A DNA stretch of 64,000 nt from CAIWHR01 sp963734575 (GTDB taxonomy: Bacteria > Pseudomonadota > Gammaproteobacteria > Burkholderiales > Casimicrobiaceae): assembly GCA_963734575.1 (NCBI GenBank), contig CAVTHT010000003.1, forward strand, positions 68,715-132,714. The letters are read 5' to 3'. The notes below the pieces were generated by a model. The model was not told where the DNA came from, did no database searches, and worked only from the letters and a program-made list of their open reading frames with translations. The stretch's first letter is position 1, and the number at the start of each line of letters is the position of its first letter. Of the stretch, positions 39,426 to 49,304 are shown piece after piece. The position numbers and the translations under genes were made by a program.

Positions 39426-42098
39426 ATGCGAGCGAAATCGATTCACACCATCAGCGTCCTGGCGAGCGCCATTGCACTGGCGCTTCCGTCCACCGGCTCG
39501 GCGCTCGGCCTCGGCCGGCTGACGGTGCAATCCTCGCTGGGCCAGCCGCTGTCGGCCACCATCGAGCTCACCTCGGCCGCCCCGCAGGAGCTCGATTCGC
39601 TCGCGGCCCGCGTCGCCGATCCGTCGCTCTACCGGCAGAACAACCTCTCCTACCAAGGGGTGCTTGCCCGCGCCCGCGTCACGCTGGAGCGGACGCAGGG
39701 CGGCCAGGCCTTCCTGCGGGTGGTCACGCCGACGCCCGTGAACGAGCCCTACCTCGATCTCATGGTGGAGCTCAATTGGGCCGCCGGCCGCGTGCTGCGC
39801 GAATACACTTTCCTGCTCGACCCGCCGGGACTGGCCGCGCCGACGCCGGCAGTCGAGCCGGTCACTCCGGTGCGCGCCGGAACGGCTGCGCCCGCCCGCG
39901 CGACGGCCGCTCCGAGCACGCCGGCCCGCGCCGAGGCTGCACCTGCCGCAGCTCGTGGCGCTGCCGCCGGCGCCAACAGCTACACGGTCCGTCGTGGCGA
40001 TTCGCTCGCGCGCATCGCCAACCAGCTTCGACCCGAAGGTGTAACGCTCGAGCAGATGCTCGTCGCGCTGTTCCGCGCGAACCCGGACGCCTTCGACGCG
40101 AACAACATGAATCGCCTGCGCAGCGGTGCGATCCTCACCCTGCCGCCGACCGAAACCCTTTCGGGTACCCCGGAGCCCGACGCAGCGAAGGTGGTCCGCA
40201 TGCAGGCCGCCGATTGGCGGACCTATCGCGACCGCGTCGCCGCGGGCGCGCCGGTCACGGAGGCGAGCGGCAGCCGCGAATCGGGCGGAAAGATCACGAC
40301 GAGCGTGCAGGAGCGCACGCCGGCAGCCGAGCCTGGCCGCGATCAGGTGCGCGTATCGCGCGATGCCGGAGCGGGCAAGCCGGGCACGGCCGCGGCCGAG
40401 GACGCCGCGGCGCGCGATCGCGCCCTCAAGGACGCGCAGACGCGCATCGCCGAGCTCGAAAAGACCTTGAAGGACCTGCAGCGCGCCGTCGAGATGCGCA
40501 GCCAGACCATGGCGCAGCTGCAGACGCAGGCCGAGGCAGGCAAGGGCAAGGCCGCCAGCACGCCGGCCCCCGTGCCATCCGTTGCGCCGGCCCCGGTCGT
40601 GGCGCCGCCTGCGGTTTCTCCGGCAACACCGTCGCCGAATGCTGCGGTGAAGGCAGAGGCGCCGAAGACCGAAATCGCGCGCGCCGAGCCGGCGAAGACC
40701 GAAACACCCAAGACGAGCGAGCCCGGCACCACGTCGACGACGGCAGCCGCGACCGCGCCGGCCGCTACGATCGCGAGCACCACGCCGCCTGCACCCGCCG
40801 CCGAGACACCGAAGGCCCCGGTCAAGGCGCCCAAGCCCGAACCCACGGGCGCGCCCTCGATGTTCGACGACGTGTTGAGCAGCACGCCGGGTTGGGCGCT
40901 CGGCGCCGGCGCGCTCGCGTTGCTGGCAGGCATCGGCGCGCTGATCGCCGCCCGTCGCCGCAAGACCACGAGCTTCGAGGACAGCATCATCTCGGGCACG
41001 GACATCAAGTCGAATACGGTGTTCGGGTCCACCGGTGGCGGGATCGTCAACACCGGCGAGAACTCGCTCTCCAGCGATTTCAGTCGCGAGGGCATGAGCA
41101 CGATCGACACCGATGAAGTCGATCCGATCGCTGAAGCCGAGGTCTATCTGGCCTACGGCCGCGACGCCCAGGCGGAGGAAATCCTCAAGGATGCGTTGAA
41201 GAAGGACCCGCAGCGGCAGGAGGTCTATCTCAAGCTCCTGGAAATCCACGCGCAGCACAACAAGCCCTCCGCCTTCGAGGCCGTAGCGGCCGAGCTGTAC
41301 TCGGTTTCGCGCGGCCAGGGCGAGACGTGGCAGAAGGCCGTCGCGCTCGGCCGGCAGCTCGATCCCAACAATCCGCTGTTCTCCGGCGATGGCGCCGGCG
41401 TCGGTGCGGCCGCTGCGGCGGCAGGCGCGGCCGCGGCCAGTGCCGCGATGGTCGACACCGAGGCGCAGGCGCTGCACGAGCCGATGGGCGTCGGCGAGAC
41501 CCCCGCGAGCGCCCCTGCCGTTGCGCAAGACGCCAACATGGACTTCCAGCTCGACGAGGACATCTCGATCAGCCCGACGTCCGCGGCAGCCCGGGCCCGC
41601 TCCACTGCCGACGTGATGGGTGGCGATGCCGGGTATCAGCAAGGGTCCGCGGGTCACGTGCTCGACTTCGACGCGCCGGGCACGCCGCATACGCCGGAGC
41701 GCGCGATGGAGCACGGCGCGGCAGGATCGCGTCCGGCCGATCCGAAGTTCGATCTCGACTTCCACCTGGACGACGCGGAGCGTCCCGAGCCCGTTCGTGC
41801 AGCCGGGGCCGGCAAGTCGTCCGCGGGGGATGCTCCCGACCTCGCGCGGCCCCAGGCGGCGATCGACCTCGACAAGCTCGACCTGTCGTTCGATCCGGAT
41901 CGCACGTCGTTCGACGATCCCACGCCGTCCGTGCTCGACGGGCAGTGGCACGATGCGGCGACCAAGCTCGATCTCGCCAAGGCATACCAGGAGATGGGCG
42001 ACGTCGAAGGTGCGCGCGAGATCCTGCAGGAAGTCATGCACGAGGGCGACGAGCAACAGCGCGGTGAAGCCGGCGCGTTGCTGCAGAAGCTCGCCTGA
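39426..42098 (+). CDS. fimV: FimV, polar hub/pilus assembly protein
   Basis: An 890-residue inner-membrane protein that organises polar type IV pilus function and cell polarity. Order of parts: signal peptide (SIHTISVLASAIALALPSTG), FimV N-terminal domain (QSSLGQPLSATIELTSAAPQ), Pro/Ala linker, LysM peptidoglycan-binding domain at about 184-239 (YTVRRGDSLARIANQLRPEG), coiled coil, one span near residues 487-509 (WALGAGALALLAGIGALIAA), long acidic cytoplasmic part with a TPR-like segment (AEVYLAYGRDAQAEEILKDA), and the C-terminal FimV domain KLDLAKAYQEMGDVEGAREI. ATG 39426 precedes the signal. It lies between asd and truA, as usual. Confidence 0.93.
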   Translation: MRAKSIHTISVLASAIALALPSTGSALGLGRLTVQSSLGQPLSATIELTSAAPQELDSLAARVADPSLYRQNNLSYQGVLARARVTLERTQGGQAFLRVVTPTPVNEPYLDLMVELNWAAGRVLREYTFLLDPPGLAAPTPAVEPVTPVRAGTAAPARATAAPSTPARAEAAPAAARGAAAGANSYTVRRGDSLARIANQLRPEGVTLEQMLVALFRANPDAFDANNMNRLRSGAILTLPPTETLSGTPEPDAAKVVRMQAADWRTYRDRVAAGAPVTEASGSRESGGKITTSVQERTPAAEPGRDQVRVSRDAGAGKPGTAAAEDAAARDRALKDAQTRIAELEKTLKDLQRAVEMRSQTMAQLQTQAEAGKGKAASTPAPVPSVAPAPVVAPPAVSPATPSPNAAVKAEAPKTEIARAEPAKTETPKTSEPGTTSTTAAATAPAATIASTTPPAPAAETPKAPVKAPKPEPTGAPSMFDDVLSSTPGWALGAGALALLAGIGALIAARRRKTTSFEDSIISGTDIKSNTVFGSTGGGIVNTGENSLSSDFSREGMSTIDTDEVDPIAEAEVYLAYGRDAQAEEILKDALKKDPQRQEVYLKLLEIHAQHNKPSAFEAVAAELYSVSRGQGETWQKAVALGRQLDPNNPLFSGDGAGVGAAAAAAGAAAASAAMVDTEAQALHEPMGVGETPASAPAVAQDANMDFQLDEDISISPTSAAARARSTADVMGGDAGYQQGSAGHVLDFDAPGTPHTPERAMEHGAAGSRPADPKFDLDFHLDDAERPEPVRAAGAGKSSAGDAPDLARPQAAIDLDKLDLSFDPDRTSFDDPTPSVLDGQWHDAATKLDLAKAYQEMGDVEGAREILQEVMHEGDEQQRGEAGALLQKLA

Positions 42099-42120
42099 GC
42101 CGCAGTACCACTGAGGCACT

Positions 42121-42147
42121 GGGCGGCGCTGGCCGCCCTTTGCGTTT
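42121..42147 (+). terminator. Probable terminator after fimV
   Basis: GGGCGGC (42121-42127) pairs with GCCGCCC (42132-42138) around GCTG, followed by TTTGCGTTT. The T run is interrupted. Confidence 0.55.
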
Positions 42148-42204
42148 CCGGGCCCACAATGCGGGATCGTGACGAGCCGGAAACGCGTCCTTCTTCGTCC
42201 AAGC

Positions 42205-42999
42205 ATGCGCATTGCCCTGGGACTCGAATACGACGGCAGCGGCTTCAACGGCTGGCAATCGCAGCCCGACGGACGCTCGGTACAGGACGCGCTGGAGCGC
42301 GCGTTGCAGGCGATCGCCTGCATCCCGATCCGCACCGTCGCGGCCGGACGCACCGATGCCGGTGTGCACGCAACGATGCAGGTGGTGCATTTCGATGCGT
42401 CGGTGCAGCGCCCGCAGACGGCGTGGGTGCGCGGCGTGAACGCCCACCTGCCGCCCTCCGTGGCGGTGCTCTGGGCACAGGATGTCGACGGAAGTTTCCA
42501 TGCGCGCTTCAGCGCGGTTGCCCGACACTACAGCTACTACCTTCTGAATCGTCCCGTGCGCCCGGCGCTCGGCGCACGGCGTGTCGGCTGGTACCATCGC
42601 GCGCTCGACGTGCAGGCCATGCGCGACGCCGCAAAGCCGATGCTTGGCACCCATGACTTCTCCGCGTTCCGTGCGGCGGAATGCCAGGCGCGCACACCGG
42701 TGAGGACTCTTTCCAGGATCGACGTCACGCAGGACGGGGACCTCATCCGCTTCGACTTCACGGCCGACGCCTTCCTGCACCACATGATCCGCAACATCGT
42801 TGGCAGCCTCGTGCACGTCGGCGCCGGCAAGGCGCCGCCGTCGTGGCTGCTCGAGGTGCTGTGCAGCACCGATCGCACGCAGGCGGCTTTGACGTTCGCT
42901 GCCGACGGGCTCTATCTCACCGGAGTCGAATATCCGTCCGGCTTCGCGCTCCCATGCACGCGCCGCGCGGCGCACAAAGACACCGCGTTGATCCCGTGA
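42205..42999 (+). CDS. truA: tRNA pseudouridine(38-40) synthase TruA
   Basis: Modifies U38-U40 in the anticodon stem of many tRNAs. The 264-residue protein has the catalytic Asp in TVAAGRTDAGVHATMQVVHF, plus LEYDGSGFNGWQSQPDGRSV at the start and FLHHMIRNIVGSLVHVGAGK near the end. ATG 42205 is preferred over an upstream start at 42169 because the family begins here. Its stop overlaps the trpF start (TGATG). Confidence 0.95.
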   Translation: MRIALGLEYDGSGFNGWQSQPDGRSVQDALERALQAIACIPIRTVAAGRTDAGVHATMQVVHFDASVQRPQTAWVRGVNAHLPPSVAVLWAQDVDGSFHARFSAVARHYSYYLLNRPVRPALGARRVGWYHRALDVQAMRDAAKPMLGTHDFSAFRAAECQARTPVRTLSRIDVTQDGDLIRFDFTADAFLHHMIRNIVGSLVHVGAGKAPPSWLLEVLCSTDRTQAALTFAADGLYLTGVEYPSGFALPCTRRAAHKDTALIP

Positions 43000-43655
43000 T
43001 GCGCACCCGCGTGAAAATCTGCGGCATCACCCGCCTCGACGACGGCCTCGCGGCGGCGCGCGAAGGGGCCGACGCCATCGGGTTCGTGTTCTGGCACGGC
43101 ACGCCGCGCCTCGTAGACGTCGAGCGCGCGCGCGGCATTGCGCTTGCGCTGCCCCCGTTCGTGAGCGTCGTAGGGTTGTTCGTGGATCCCACGATCGAGG
43201 AAGTGCGCGCCGTTCTGGACCGGGTGCAGCTGTCGACCCTCCAGTTCCACGGTGGAGAGGCACCGGATTTCTGTCGTTCCTTCGGGCTGCCTTACGTCAA
43301 GGCCATCGCCGTGCATGGGCAGGCCGCCGCAGGCGATTTGCTAAAATGCGGGGCTTCCTATCCGGATGCCGCAGGCTGGCTCTTCGATGCACCACCCAGC
43401 AACGGCCTTCCGGGCGGCACGGGCCGCACGTTCGACTGGGCCGCATTGCCGAAAGATGCGCCGCGCCCCATCGTGCTGTCCGGAGGTCTCGGGGCCGGCA
43501 ACGTCGCGGCAGCCATCCGAGCGGTGCGTCCGTGGGCGGTGGACGTGTCGAGCGGCGTCGAGTCCACGGGACCCGATGGCAAGCCCATGAAAGGCATCAA
43601 GGACGCAGCGAAAATCGCCGCGTTCCTGCGAGAGGTGCGCAATGCAGATGGTTGA
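42999..43655 (+). CDS. trpF: Phosphoribosylanthranilate isomerase
   Basis: A 218-residue TIM barrel catalysing the Amadori step of tryptophan synthesis. The catalytic Cys is in TRVKICGITRLDDGLAAARE, and the general-acid Asp region in FVDPTIEEVRAVLDRVQLST with LQFHGGE; the phosphate site lies in VLSGGLGAGNVAAAI and the end in VDVSSGVESTGPDGKPMKGI. It overlaps truA by one base and trpB by 14, so it is coupled on both sides. trpD, trpC and trpE are not in the window, the usual split-cluster arrangement of betaproteobacteria. Confidence 0.96.
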   Translation: MRTRVKICGITRLDDGLAAAREGADAIGFVFWHGTPRLVDVERARGIALALPPFVSVVGLFVDPTIEEVRAVLDRVQLSTLQFHGGEAPDFCRSFGLPYVKAIAVHGQAAAGDLLKCGASYPDAAGWLFDAPPSNGLPGGTGRTFDWAALPKDAPRPIVLSGGLGAGNVAAAIRAVRPWAVDVSSGVESTGPDGKPMKGIKDAAKIAAFLREVRNADG

Positions 43656-44853
43656 ACTCCCCGACGCGCGCGGGCATTTCGGGCCGTACGGGGGCGTGTT
43701 CGTCGCCGAGACGCTGATCCAGGCGCTCGACGAGCTGCGTGACCAGTACGAGCGCTATCGTCACGATCCGGAGTTCATCGCGGAGTTCGAGGACGAGCTC
43801 ACGCACTACGTAGGCCGGCCGTCGCCTGTCTATCACGCGCGACGCTGGTCGCAGAAGGTCGGCGGCGCCCAGATCTGGCTGAAGCGCGAGGACCTCAATC
43901 ACACCGGCGCGCACAAGATCAACAACTGCATCGGCCAGGCGCTGCTCGCCAAGCGCCTCGGCAAGCCGCGGGTGATCGCCGAGACGGGTGCCGGACAGCA
44001 TGGTGTCGCCACGGCAACGGTGGCCGCGCGCTTCGGCATGGAATGCGTCGTGTACATGGGCTCCGAGGACGTGAAGCGCCAGGCGCAGAACGTCTTTCGC
44101 ATGAAGCTGCTCGGCGCGTCGGTCGTGCCGGTCGAATCGGGATCGAAGACGCTCAAGGACGCGCTGAACGAAGCGATGCGCGACTGGGTGACGAACGTCG
44201 AGTCGACGTTCTACATCATCGGCACCGTCGCCGGGCCGCACCCGTATCCGATGATGGTGCGCGATTTCCAGAGCGTGATCGGCAAGGAGTGCCTGACGCA
44301 GATGCCGCACGAGATCGGGCGCCACCCGGACTACGTCATCGCGTGCGTGGGCGGCGGCTCCAACGCAATGGGCATCTTCCATCCGTACCTGCCGCACGCG
44401 GGCGTGCGCCTGATCGGCGTCGAAGCGGCGGGCGAGGGCATCGAGACGGGCCGGCACGCGGCGTCGCTGACTGCGGGACGCCCCGGCGTGCTGCACGGCA
44501 ATCGCACGTATCTCCTGCAGAACGCCGATGGCCAGATCATCGAGACGCATTCGATCTCCGCCGGACTCGACTATCCCGGCGTCGGCCCCGAGCATGCGTG
44601 GCTCAAGGACAGTCATCGCGCGGAGTACGTCACGATCACCGACGACGAGGCGCTGGCGGCATTCCACGAATGCTGTCGCACGGAGGGCATCATCCCGGCG
44701 CTCGAATCCTCGCATGCGCTCGCCTACGCGACGAAGCTCGCCGCCACGCTGTCGCCGGACAAGGTGCTGCTGGTCAATCTTTCGGGTCGCGGCGACAAGG
44801 ACATGGCGACTGTCGCGGAGCGGTCGGGTCTCGACTTCGGGACTGCGCGTTGA
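43642..44853 (+). CDS. trpB: Tryptophan synthase beta chain
   Basis: A 403-residue PLP enzyme joining indole and serine. The PLP lysine is Lys92 in LNHTGAHKINNCIGQALLAK; the glycine-rich phosphate loop is VIACVGGGSNAMGIFHPY, and the substrate segment RVIAETGAGQHGVATATVAA follows the Lys. It starts inside trpF and is followed by trpA after 14 bases. Partner of TrpA in an alpha-beta-beta-alpha complex with an indole tunnel. Confidence 0.98.
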   Translation: MQMVELPDARGHFGPYGGVFVAETLIQALDELRDQYERYRHDPEFIAEFEDELTHYVGRPSPVYHARRWSQKVGGAQIWLKREDLNHTGAHKINNCIGQALLAKRLGKPRVIAETGAGQHGVATATVAARFGMECVVYMGSEDVKRQAQNVFRMKLLGASVVPVESGSKTLKDALNEAMRDWVTNVESTFYIIGTVAGPHPYPMMVRDFQSVIGKECLTQMPHEIGRHPDYVIACVGGGSNAMGIFHPYLPHAGVRLIGVEAAGEGIETGRHAASLTAGRPGVLHGNRTYLLQNADGQIIETHSISAGLDYPGVGPEHAWLKDSHRAEYVTITDDEALAAFHECCRTEGIIPALESSHALAYATKLAATLSPDKVLLVNLSGRGDKDMATVAERSGLDFGTAR

Positions 44854-44867
44854 GCCTCGCGTCGAAG

Positions 44868-45683
44868 ATGAACCGCATCGATGCCACTTTCGCGCGATTG
44901 CGCGCGGCAGGGCGCACCGCGCTCATTCCCTACATCACCACGGGTGACCCGTCGCTCGAGGCCACGCTCGAGATCATGCACGCGCTCGTTGGTGCAGGCG
45001 CCGACGTCGTCGAGCTCGGGGTTCCGTTCTCCGACCCGATGGCCGATGGCCCGGTCATCCAGCGCGCGGCCGAGCGCGCGCTCGCCAAGGGTGTCGGTCT
45101 GCAGGACGTGCTCGATCTCGTCGCCCGCTTCCGGACGCGGGACGACGCGACACCGGTCGTCCTCATGGGGTACGCCAATCCGATCGAGGCGATGGGCCCG
45201 GCGGTTTTTGCCGAGCGCGCGAGAAGTGCGGGCGTCGATGGCGTGCTGGTCGTCGATTACCCGCCGGAAGAAGCCGCCGAATTCGCCGGGCTCCTCGGCG
45301 CGCAGGCACTCGCTCCGATATTCCTGGTAGCGCCGACCACGCCCGCGCAGCGCCTGGAGCGGGTCGCGTCGATGGCTCGCGGCTACATCTACTACGTATC
45401 CCTCAAAGGCGTGACCGGCGCGGGGCACCTCGACACGGCGGACGTCGCGCGCCACCTCGCCGACATTCGCCGCGTGATCTCGCTGCCGGTAGGCGTGGGC
45501 TTCGGCATCCGCGATGCCGCCAGCGCGCAGGCGATCGCCGCGCATGCGGATGCGGTCGTGATCGGCAGTCGCCTCATCCAGGAAATCGAGGCCGCCACGC
45601 CCGAAACCGTCGCAGCGCGTTGCGCGACATGGCTTGGCACCATCCGCACGGCGCTCGACGCCGTGCACAAGCAGGCGGCCTGA
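44868..45683 (+). CDS. trpA: Tryptophan synthase alpha chain
   Basis: A 271-residue TIM barrel releasing indole from indole-glycerol phosphate. Catalytic Glu is in GADVVELGVPFSDPMADGPV and Asp in VDGVLVVDYPPEEA; the loop YYVSLKGVTGAGHLDTADVA and the phosphate site SLPVGVGFGIRDAASAQAIA are present. ATG 44868 is chosen; a TTG at 44851 in frame would overlap trpB. accD follows after 34 bases. Confidence 0.97.
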   Translation: MNRIDATFARLRAAGRTALIPYITTGDPSLEATLEIMHALVGAGADVVELGVPFSDPMADGPVIQRAAERALAKGVGLQDVLDLVARFRTRDDATPVVLMGYANPIEAMGPAVFAERARSAGVDGVLVVDYPPEEAAEFAGLLGAQALAPIFLVAPTTPAQRLERVASMARGYIYYVSLKGVTGAGHLDTADVARHLADIRRVISLPVGVGFGIRDAASAQAIAAHADAVVIGSRLIQEIEAATPETVAARCATWLGTIRTALDAVHKQAA

Positions 45684-45717
45684 TGCGCATGTGCGTACGG
45701 GCATTGCGGAGGACCCG

Positions 45718-46587
45718 ATGAGCTGGTTGCAGAAGCTGCTCCCGCCGCGCATCAAGAGCACACCCGGAGTGCGCAAGACCGCCGTCCCCGAGGGGCTGTG
45801 GGTCAAGTGCCCGGCGTGCGAGGCCGTGCTGTATCGCACCGATCTCGAGAAGAACCTCGAGGTCTGCCCCAAGTGCGCGCATCACGCCCGCGTATCCGCG
45901 CGGCAGCGCATCGACCAGCTGCTCGATCCCGAGGGCCGATACGAGATCGGCTCCGAAGTGCTGCCGGTCGACAGTCTCAAGTTCAAGGACACGAAGAAAT
46001 ACACGGAGCGCCTTTCCGCCGCACTGGAAGACACCGGCGAGACCGATGCGCTCGTGGTGATGCAGGGCAGCGTGCTCGCGGTGCCGCTCGTGCTCGCGGC
46101 GTTCGAGTTCGACTTCATGGGCGGATCGATGGGCTCTGTGGTCGGCGAGCGCTTCGTGCGCGGCGTGCGCGTGGCCTTCGAGAACCGCGTGCCGTTCGTG
46201 TCCGTCTCGGCTTCCGGTGGTGCCCGGATGCAGGAAGGCGTCAACTCGCTGTTCCAGATGGCGAAGACCACCGCGGTGCTGCAGGAGCTGACGCGCGCGC
46301 GCCTGCCGTTCATCTCGATCCTTACCGATCCCACGATGGGTGGAGTGTCGGCGTCGTTTGCGTTCGTCGCCGACGTGGTGATCGCCGAGCCCAATGCACT
46401 CATCGGCTTCGCCGGTCCGCGCGTCATCGAGCAAACCGTGCGCGAGAAGCTGCCGGATGGATTCCAGCGCGCCGAGTTCCTGCTCGAGAAGGGCGCGATC
46501 GACATGATCGTCGACCGCCGCCAGCTGCGTCTCGAACTCGCGCAGATGCTTGCGCAGCTGACCCGCCAGCCGGCGCCGACCACCTGA
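45718..46587 (+). CDS. accD: Acetyl-CoA carboxylase carboxyltransferase beta subunit
   Basis: A 289-residue subunit for fatty acid synthesis. The zinc ribbon uses Cys31, 34, 50 and 53 (CPACEAVLYR and CPKCAHH). The crotonase-like core shows DFMGGSMGSVVGERFVRGVR, VSVSASGGARMQEGVNSLFQ and ILTDPTMGGVSASFAFVADV. It follows trpA and precedes folC, the conserved trpA-accD-folC order. Confidence 0.97.
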   Translation: MSWLQKLLPPRIKSTPGVRKTAVPEGLWVKCPACEAVLYRTDLEKNLEVCPKCAHHARVSARQRIDQLLDPEGRYEIGSEVLPVDSLKFKDTKKYTERLSAALEDTGETDALVVMQGSVLAVPLVLAAFEFDFMGGSMGSVVGERFVRGVRVAFENRVPFVSVSASGGARMQEGVNSLFQMAKTTAVLQELTRARLPFISILTDPTMGGVSASFAFVADVVIAEPNALIGFAGPRVIEQTVREKLPDGFQRAEFLLEKGAIDMIVDRRQLRLELAQMLAQLTRQPAPTT

Positions 46588-46669
46588 TCGCGCGTCCTTC
46601 GGCCTCGCGCGTCGCTGCTGCACGCTTTGCGCGTGCGTGTGCGCAACACGTGCTCGATATCGGCACCCC

Positions 46670-47964
46670 ATGAAGCCTCCCGATACGCTGCCGCAGTGGC
46701 TCGCGTATCTCGAGACCCTGCATCCGAAATCCATCGCACTCGGGCTCGACCGCGTGCGCGAAGTGTTCGCGCGCCTGCAACTGGCCATCGCTTTCCCGGT
46801 GATCACGGTGACGGGCACCAACGGGAAGGGCTCGACGTGCGCGCTGCTCGACGCGATGCTGCGCGCCGGCGGATACCGCACGGTGCTCTATACCTCGCCG
46901 CACCTGCTGCGCTACAACGAGCGCGTGCGGCTCGACGGCGTCGAAGCCGAGGATGCGGCGCTGCTCGACGCATTCCATCTCGTGGAGCAGGCCCGCAGTG
47001 CGGCACCCGCGGTCCCCCTGACGTACTTCGAGTTCGGGACGCTCGCTGCGCTCGTGCTCTTCGCTCGCCACCGACCCGACATCGCGGTGCTGGAAGTGGG
47101 GCTGGGTGGTCGTCTCGACGCGGTCAACCTCGTCGATGCCGACGTCGCGGTGATCACCGCGATCGACATCGATCACACCGATTACCTCGGTGACACCCGC
47201 GACGCGATCGCCCTCGAGAAGGCGGGCATCATGCGTGCGGGCCGGCCCGCAATCTGCAGCGACCCCGACCCGCCGCCGACCCTCGTGGCGGCCGCCGGCG
47301 ACTGCGGTGCCGACCTGCGTCGCATCGGCCGCGACTTCGGCTACGTTCGTGAAGCCGCAGGATGGCGCTACTGGAGCGGTTCGGGCGAGCGGCCGGGGCT
47401 GCCGGTGCCGGCGCTGCGCGGCGCATATCAGCTCGTGAACGCTGCGGCCGCCATTGCCGCGCTGGAGGCTCTTGGCACCCGTGCTTCCGGTCCACGCCGG
47501 CGCGATAAGAGAGGGCCTCGTCAGCGTCGAGTTGGCGGGACGCTTCCAGGTGCTGCCCGGACGCCCGACGGTGGTGCTCGACGTGGCCCACAATCCCGCA
47601 CGCGGCGCGCTCCCTGGCGGCGACGCTGGGGACCATGGGCTTCCATCCGCGTACCGTCGGAGTCGTCGGCGTGTTGCGTGACAAGGATGTCGCGGGCGTG
47701 CTCGCGGCCGTGCGCGCGCGCATCGACGACTGGTACGTGGCCACGCTGCCGGGTCCGCGCGGCGCCACTGCCGAAGGTCTTGCCCAGGAGCTGCGCGCCA
47801 TGGGCGTCCCGCCCGAGGCGATTACGCCGTTCGCGAGCGTCGAAGAGGGGTTCCGTGCGGCCCGGGAGCGCGCGAGTCCCGATGATAGAATCGTTGTTTT
47901 CGGCTCGTTCCTGACCGTCGCCGCAGCGCTCCCCGTGGCGCGCGCGACCGCGCCACCTCTCTGA
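46670..47964 (+). CDS. folC: Folylpolyglutamate/dihydrofolate synthase FolC (two frameshifts)
   Basis: Adds glutamate to dihydropteroate and folates. The first frame has VITVTGTNGKGSTCALLDAM (P-loop), YTSPHLLRYNERVRLDG, TYFEFGTLAALVLFARHRPD and AVLEVGLGGRLDAVNLVDAD, plus AIDIDHTDYLGDTRDAIALEK. Extra bases near 47475 and 47598 break the frame; corrected, the C-terminal domain reads EGLVSVELAGRFQVLPGRP, VVLDVAHNP and MGFHPRTVGVVGVLRDKDVA, ending FGSFLTVAAALPVARA. Corrected length is about 431 residues, normal for the family. As an essential gene, it argues that the insertions are sequencing artefacts. Confidence 0.9.
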
Positions 47965-47970
47965 GAATTC

Positions 47971-48715
47971 ATGGCTGAGCGACTGGCTGCTGCAGATCCC
48001 GCGGTCGACGAGTTACGGCGCAAGGCACGCCGCCGGCTGGTCGGCGCGATCGTCCTGGCGCTCGCCGCCGCTGTCATTCTCCCGATGCTCCTCGAAAAGG
48101 AGCCGAAGCCGCTTGGCGAGGACGTCGCGGTCCGCATTCCGCCGGTCGACGAGGGCAAGTTCGTCAACCGCCTGTCGCCTGCCACCGACACCGCCAAGCC
48201 GGCGCCCGAGCGCGCCCCCGCAGCGACGGTGTCTTCTGCGCCGGCGAGCACGCCGAATGGCGGCAACGCTGCCCCGGCAGCGCCGCAAGCGACACCGCCC
48301 GCGCCTGCTGCCGAAGCCCCGGCCAAGGAGTCTTCCGCAAACGCGGCGGCTCCGACTGCCGTGCCCGCGCCCGATGTCGCGAGCAAGGCCGAACCGAAGC
48401 CCGACACTGCAGTCGAACGCAAGCCCGAAACTGCCACAGAGGCGAAAGCCGCCTCGGCCGCACCTGCCAAGGCCCGACCGCGGCGAAGGCTTCGTGGTGC
48501 AGCTGGCCGCGTTTTCCGACGACAAGGGGGCCAACGCGCTGGCCTCGAAGCTCAAGCGCAATGGTTATCCTGCGTACACCGAGTCGGTGCAGACGAGCCG
48601 TGGCACGCTGTACCGGGTTCGCGTGGGCGGATACGCCAGCCGCGATGCCGCGGCCGATGCGCGCAATCGGCTGAAGGGCGATGGATACGCCGGCATCGTG
48701 GCAGCGGCGCACTGA
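47971..48715 (+). CDS. SPOR-domain membrane protein (one frameshift)
   Basis: An inner-membrane protein with a short cytoplasmic basic start (DELRRKARRRLVG), one span (AIVLALAAAVILPMLLEK), a long Pro/Ala-rich periplasmic linker and a C-terminal SPOR domain (GEGFVVQLAAFSDDKGANAL to YRVRVGGYASRDAAADARNR). SPOR domains bind denuded glycan at the division septum, so a DedD-like role is likely. An extra C near 48475 separates linker and SPOR domain; corrected length is about 247 residues. It sits between folC and cvpA, the DedD position in many proteobacteria. Confidence 0.83.
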
Positions 48716-48744
48716 GCGGGCGCGCTGCTGCAGCGCCGTGGCTC

Positions 48745-49300
48745 ATGACCACGTTCGATCTGGTCGTCATTGCGGTGGTCGTGCTGTCGGCCCTGGTTGC
48801 GCTCTTCCGCGGGCTCATCCGGGAAGTGATCGCGCTCGCAACGTGGGTGGCGGCAGTCGTGCTCGCGGTGCTCTACACGGCGCCCGTGGCGGATGTCTTC
48901 ACCGGGTGGCACCTCGGACCGCTGGCTGCGCAGATCCTCGCGTTCGCCGCTGATCTTCATCGGCGTGCTGATCGCCGGGGGCGTGCTGGGGAGGTTGATC
49001 GCTGGCGCGGTGCGGGCGATCGGACTGGGCTGGATCGATCGCCTGCTGGGCGGAGCGTTCGGCGTCGCGCGCGGACTGGCGATCCTGATCATCGGGATCC
49101 TCGTCGCCGGGCTCACGGACGTGCCGCGATCGGCGTCGTGGCAGGATGCGCTTCTGGCCCGACCGCTCGTCGCCGCGGCGCTGCAATTCCGCGACTGGCT
49201 GCCGCCCGCGTGGTCCGAGCGGCTTGATTTTTCCCCCGAGGGGCCTGCATCTCGGGGAGCAGGAACGCGCGTGGGACTGCCTGCGCCCTTGGAGAGCTGA
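48745..49300 (+). CDS. cvpA: CvpA family membrane protein (one frameshift)
   Basis: A four-span inner-membrane protein required for colicin V production in E. coli and for envelope stress tolerance. It starts MTTFDLVVIAVVVLSALVAL with FRGLIREVIALATWVAAVVL; after an extra G near 48949 the frame continues LIFIGVLIAGGVLGRLIAGA and GWIDRLLGGAFGVARGLAIL. Corrected length is about 184 residues. It lies directly upstream of purF, the conserved order, and probably shares its transcript. Confidence 0.87.
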
Positions 49301-49304
49301 GCGA

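Noticed and set aside
39369..42353. 994-codon open frame antisense to fimV
   Set aside because: It is an Arg/Gly/Ala-rich shadow of a high-GC gene, with no domain; the plus-strand FimV has clear domains.
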